From Spirochaetaceae bacterium (lineage in GTDB: Bacteria > Spirochaetota > Spirochaetia > B11-G9), in contig WGCU01000038.1 of assembly GCA_015493635.1 (NCBI GenBank), forward strand, positions 1 through 64,000: DNA of 64,000 bases, in the 5' to 3' direction. Every line of letters starts with the position of its first letter. Within the stretch, counting starts at the first letter, position 1. The translations under genes were made by a program, and so were the position numbers. Positions 60,981-64,000 of the stretch are shown in pieces. The notes beneath the pieces were generated by a model. That model was not told the DNA's origin. It was given only the letters and a program-made list of their open reading frames with translations, and searched no databases.

Positions 60981-61906
60981 CAGGAGATCCTTATCTTCGG
61001 GTTGAGAAAACTGTAGAACATATCAACAAGGAAGTTGGTAAAGGAAAAGATAACCGCAATAAATACCACACCGCCCTGAATAAGGGGGAAATCCCTCTGG
61101 TAAATAGCAAAAAGGAAAAGTCTTCCGAGCCCCGGTAAAGAAAAAACCTGTTCAATGATGATAGCACCCCCAAGCATGTATCCGAACTGTATTCCCGTTA
61201 CGGTTACAACAGGGATAAGGGCATTCTTTAATGCGTGTTTGTAATGAATCATTTTCTCTGTCAAACCCTTTGCCCGGGCGGTTATTATATATTCCTTGCT
61301 GAGTTCATCAACCATGGAAGCCCTGGTCAGCCGTAAAATGACCGCTGCCCGCGCAAAACCGAGGGCTATAGCCGGAAGGAAAAGGTTCTTAATACTTCCC
61401 GAACCGAAAAGAGGAAAGATGGGAAACTTAACCGAGAACAGGAGAAGCAGTATTATCCCCAGCCAGAAACTGGGGATAGCCATGCCTAGCTGGGAATAAA
61501 CCATGCCGAAGTAGTCCCACAGTGACCACCGGTGAACGGCGGACAGAACTCCCAGGGGAATGGCAATGAGTATGCCCAGGAAAATCCCGAGCAGCGCAAG
61601 AGAAAAGGTAAGGGGAAACCGTTGTTTTATAAGGGTCATAACCGGCTGATTTGAGATAAGGGACGTACCAAAATCAAAACGTACGAGCTTTTTCATCCAT
61701 CTGACATACTGAACTGCCACCGGTACATCAGTTCCCAGTTTTACTCTGATAGCCTGTATTTCCGCGTTTGAAGCGTCTATTCCCGCTACCACAAGAGCCG
61801 GGTCTCCGGGAATAACCCGGATGACGAAAAAGATAATGGTAGAGATAATCAGGATCGTCAGTACAAGACGGAAAAACCGTTTAAGAATGAAAAGAAACAA
61901 TTTCAT
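60980..61906 (-). CDS. dppB: Oligopeptide-type ABC transporter permease, DppB
   Basis: A 308-residue permease with six helices: FILKRFFRLVLTILIISTIIFFVIRVIPGDPA at the start (residues about 5-37) and the coupling loop TARAKGLTEKMIHYKHALKNALIP. I prefer the ATG at 61906. The in-frame TTG at 61942 coincides with a -35 TTGACA and adds 12 unconserved residues. No Shine-Dalgarno sequence lies before the ATG. It is first in the B-D-F-binding protein-C operon. Confidence 0.9.
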   Translation of the reverse strand: MKLFLFILKRFFRLVLTILIISTIIFFVIRVIPGDPALVVAGIDASNAEIQAIRVKLGTDVPVAVQYVRWMKKLVRFDFGTSLISNQPVMTLIKQRFPLTFSLALLGIFLGILIAIPLGVLSAVHRWSLWDYFGMVYSQLGMAIPSFWLGIILLLLFSVKFPIFPLFGSGSIKNLFLPAIALGFARAAVILRLTRASMVDELSKEYIITARAKGLTEKMIHYKHALKNALIPVVTVTGIQFGYMLGGAIIIEQVFSLPGLGRLFLFAIYQRDFPLIQGGVVFIAVIFSFTNFLVDMFYSFLNPKIRIS

Positions 61907-61913
61907 GTGCTTA

Positions 61914-61942
61914 ATTTTTACATAGTGAAAGCCGGATGTCAA
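61914..61942 (-). promoter_or_regulatory. Candidate promoter of the oligopeptide transporter operon
   Basis: On the minus strand: TTGACA (61937-61942), a 16-base spacer and TAAAAA (about 61915-61920). The -10 lies about 8 bases before the ATG at 61906, so the mRNA would have almost no leader. The -10 match is only fair. Confidence 0.4.
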
Positions 61943-61953
61943 TAAAAGTTTTA

Positions 61954-62649
61954 TTAAAAATATGTTTCCAGTTGTGTCAGATTCTCAATAACAGGTATCT
62001 CCGGAATTTCTTCAATCCCCTTTTTCCCGAACCGGTTGATAATAACCGCATCCATTCCCACTGTTGTACTTCCCAGAGCGTCATCGTAGTAATTGTCCCC
62101 TATGTACAGTGATTCCTGTGGAGATACACCCGCTTTGTCCAGGGCAATGGTAAATATTTTCTTTGAAGGTTTTTCACAGCCTACTTCGGATGAGATAACG
62201 ACAACCTCAAAAAAATCAAGAATACCCAGATGTTTTAGCAGGGAACGCGCGCTTTTATCCCAGTTAGAAATAATTCCCAGCCGGAGCCCGTTGTTTTTTA
62301 AATATTTAAGGGTATCCATGGCTCCCGGACAGAGATGCCAGGCGTACAGAGGATCGCCGATATTCTCTTTCCATAGATCAAAGAAAGAGCATATATCCAT
62401 CCTGATGCCGAGAGAATGGAAAAGATTCCCAAAATACCAGGGCATGTAGGTGTTTTTATCTTTGCCCAATACACCCCGGTATTCCCTCATAAAAAGCTTA
62501 TCAGTAAGGTGGAACGCCTCCCGGACGGTATCGTAGGTAAAAGTAGTTTTTCTCTCTTTCATAAGATTGATAAACAGCTCTTCCCGTTTTAAATAGAGGA
62601 GTGTGTATCCGATATCAAACCAGAGGAATGTTTTCTGTAATGTATTCAC
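61954..62649 (-). CDS. HAD-superfamily hydrolase
   Basis: A 231-residue HAD subfamily IA-like enzyme. Motif I is FDIGYTLL, where the usual second Asp (DxD) is Gly, as in DxG-type members. Motif II is ISNWDKS, the Lys is in CEKPSKKIF and motif IV is GDNYYDDALG. The second-Asp change suggests altered acid/base chemistry or a non-phosphatase role. It overlaps the M20 peptidase stop by ATGA. Confidence 0.85.
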   Translation of the reverse strand: MNTLQKTFLWFDIGYTLLYLKREELFINLMKERKTTFTYDTVREAFHLTDKLFMREYRGVLGKDKNTYMPWYFGNLFHSLGIRMDICSFFDLWKENIGDPLYAWHLCPGAMDTLKYLKNNGLRLGIISNWDKSARSLLKHLGILDFFEVVVISSEVGCEKPSKKIFTIALDKAGVSPQESLYIGDNYYDDALGSTTVGMDAVIINRFGKKGIEEIPEIPVIENLTQLETYF

Positions 62650-63881
62650 TCCTTGTCTCCATTGAGGAATCTGTACATCGTAAGCAGGTATATTTCTGCG
62701 GATTCTTCAAGCTCAGGGATATCCACATATTCATCCGTTTGATGCGGAATATGCCGGGGGCCGGGACCGTTGACAAGGCAGGGGATCCCCTTCAGAGCCC
62801 GCAGGTAGGTTCCGTCGGTCGCACCGGGAACACCGTTATACACTGGTTCTTTCCCGGTGATATCGGTATATGCCCGGGCGGAAACGGCTGCAATCGGTTC
62901 ATCCTTTTTCATATATACAACCGGTTTATCAGCAAGATACTCAATGTCCGTATCAAAATCCTTATCCCTTTTTTGTAAGTCTTCAAGAATGGCTGCAAGA
63001 TCTTCTTTTATCTTTTCATGATTCTGACCGGGTACCGTCCTGATATCGATGTAGGCTACCGCTTTCCCGGGCATTACGTTAAGCTGAGGGGGTTCCGGCG
63101 GGGGAGGCGACTGAATAACCGTGAAGGTTACAGAGGGCCAGCCCAGGTATTCATCTTCACCGAATGCTTCTTTCAAACTGGTTTCATACGTTTCAAAAGC
63201 AGTAATGATCTTTGCCAGACGGGTGTTCGGGTTTATACCGGTCAACGGCATTGCTCCGTGAGCCATCTTTCCGTTAACGGTAAGTTTAATCCGGAGGGCT
63301 CCCTTCATGCTTATGCAGAGCTGATTTTCTTCCGGTTCTGATACAAGACAGGCATCGACATCATCCGCGTGTCCCCTCTTTATAAAATCCTGAATTCCAA
63401 GCATAAGGTCTTCTTCATCACAGATAATACCTAGGACCAGTTTCCCCTTAAAGGATACTCCTGATGTCAGCAGGGTTTTAGCGGTTATAAGGTTTACCGC
63501 CACCCCGGCTTTCATGTCGCAGGAACCTCTCCCGTATATTTTATTGTTGTCTATTTCAGCGCCAAAAGGGGCATGCTTCCATCGTTCCCGAATTCCTTCG
63601 GAAACAACATCGGTATGCCCCTCCAGCATCAATACGGGACCTTCTTTCCCGGAATCTATGGTAAGAATAATATTCTCTCTACCCGGAAGTACTTCATCTA
63701 TTTCAGGTTCCATTCCAAGTTCCCGGCGGATCCAGTCTGCTATAAATAGTACAGCTTTATGCTCGGTATTTCCTGTTTCCGGTCTGATAACAGAATCTAT
63801 CTGTACGAGACTGCGGGTGAGTTCTACAAGCTCAGACTTGTCAATCAGGGATATAAGATGTTTTTCTTCACTGTTAAGCAT
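62646..63881 (-). CDS. M20-family zinc peptidase/deacylase (ArgE/DapE-like)
   Basis: A 411-residue di-zinc hydrolase with LEGHTDVV (His and Asp), YGRGSCDMKAG (bridging Asp), CDEEDLM (catalytic Glu and metal Glu) and a dimerisation domain from about 185 to 300. GVPGATDGTYLRA and GPRHIPHQTDEYVDI (last His ligand) follow. Members cleave N-acyl amino acids or dipeptides. Neighbouring peptide transporter genes suggest peptides or acyl-amino acids as substrates. A conserved-looking proline run (SPPPPEPPQ) is unusual. It overlaps the panE end by 8 bases. Confidence 0.9.
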   Translation of the reverse strand: MLNSEEKHLISLIDKSELVELTRSLVQIDSVIRPETGNTEHKAVLFIADWIRRELGMEPEIDEVLPGRENIILTIDSGKEGPVLMLEGHTDVVSEGIRERWKHAPFGAEIDNNKIYGRGSCDMKAGVAVNLITAKTLLTSGVSFKGKLVLGIICDEEDLMLGIQDFIKRGHADDVDACLVSEPEENQLCISMKGALRIKLTVNGKMAHGAMPLTGINPNTRLAKIITAFETYETSLKEAFGEDEYLGWPSVTFTVIQSPPPPEPPQLNVMPGKAVAYIDIRTVPGQNHEKIKEDLAAILEDLQKRDKDFDTDIEYLADKPVVYMKKDEPIAAVSARAYTDITGKEPVYNGVPGATDGTYLRALKGIPCLVNGPGPRHIPHQTDEYVDIPELEESAEIYLLTMYRFLNGDKE

Positions 63882-64000
63882 GATTCAACTTCTCCATGGT
63901 TTTTATTATGTTTGTTACTGTTCTGTTAACCGGAGCTTGCAGTCCAATATCGGCAGCTTCCCTCACAATTGCATTATTAATGAAATCTATTTCTGTCCTG
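63874..64000 (-). CDS. panE: 2-Dehydropantoate 2-reductase, C-terminal fragment
   Basis: This gene is cut by the window edge. The last 41 codons read RTEIDFINNAIVREAADIGL followed by QAPVNRTVTNIIKTMEKL and a TAA stop. That is the usual end of ketopantoate reductases (TEIDFINGAIV...G...PVN..L..L[IV]K..E). The enzyme makes pantoate for coenzyme A. Other members of the family act on related keto acids, so the symbol is provisional. Confidence 0.75.
   Translation of the reverse strand, partial: RTEIDFINNAIVREAADIGLQAPVNRTVTNIIKTMEKLNHA

Noticed and set aside
1-64000. CRISPR arrays, insertion sequences, prophage genes or rRNA
   Set aside because: No regularly spaced repeats, transposase or integrase motifs, phage structural genes or rRNA signatures were found on either strand.

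Overview
The window looks like chromosome of a Gram-negative, motile, heterotrophic spirochaete (Spirochaetales, Treponema/Spirochaeta-like). This is inference from several signs: secreted binding proteins beginning FANGxKE, an archaeal/spirochaete-type CMP kinase (GKSGCGNST) beside yicC, rpoZ and miaA, a galactokinase with a GGNHTDH motif, two large chemoreceptors, outer-membrane barrel proteins and moderate-to-low GC. Genes are tightly packed, with many ATGA or GTGA stop/start overlaps and no gene-free stretch over about 300 bp. I saw no rRNA, CRISPR array, insertion sequence or prophage.

Layout. (1) 1-7300: a small secreted protein; a minus-strand efflux-type operon (MMPL/RND protein, LolA-like periplasmic protein, outer-membrane protein); tRNA-Val(CAC); a membrane-anchored phosphatase-like protein. 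(2) 7300-11900: galT-galK and a convergent dCache chemoreceptor. (3) 12000-17500: a TetR regulator followed by a second copy of the MMPL/LolA-like/OMP module, then a rubrerythrin-like diiron protein. (4) 17566-21879 (minus): two tandem DUF62 SAM hydrolase-type proteins, a phosphohexomutase-like protein and DeoD. Divergent from it is a polar amino-acid-type ABC transporter and an aldo/keto reductase. (5) 25500-30200: a transglutaminase-like protein, then pyridoxal kinase, Cof-type HAD phosphatase, MTA/SAH nucleosidase and a CPBP-family membrane protein. (6) 30200-38600: a small barrel protein, HD protein, PilJ-type chemoreceptor, zinc-ribbon peptide, M48 protease, diguanylate cyclase, CapA-like lipoprotein and YihY-like membrane protein. 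(7) 38600-43700: murC-yicC-cmk-rpoZ-miaA and a FecR-domain protein. (8) 43671-50691 (minus): MFS-folC-hisC-macrodomain-NFACT-Memo-AMMECR1. (9) 50800-55360: a branched-chain amino-acid-type ABC transporter. (10) 55398-64000 (minus): a nucleoside deaminase, a metallophosphatase, a five-gene oligopeptide ABC transporter, a HAD hydrolase, an M20 peptidase and the tail of panE.

How the genes may work together. The DUF62/DUF62/mutase/DeoD cluster reads as a route from SAM to methionine, adenine and a pentose phosphate. The two MMPL/LolA-like/OMP modules look like duplicated envelope-spanning export systems. The second is probably under the adjacent TetR protein, because matching TTAGTTAT-containing inverted repeats sit at both the tetR promoter and the start of its RND gene. 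The M20 peptidase next to the oligopeptide importer fits use of peptides.

The main non-gene signal is promoter geometry. At least four genes, including murC, have a -10 box 6-7 bases before the start codon and no Shine-Dalgarno sequence. This suggests leaderless mRNAs beside ordinary genes with strong ribosome binding sites.
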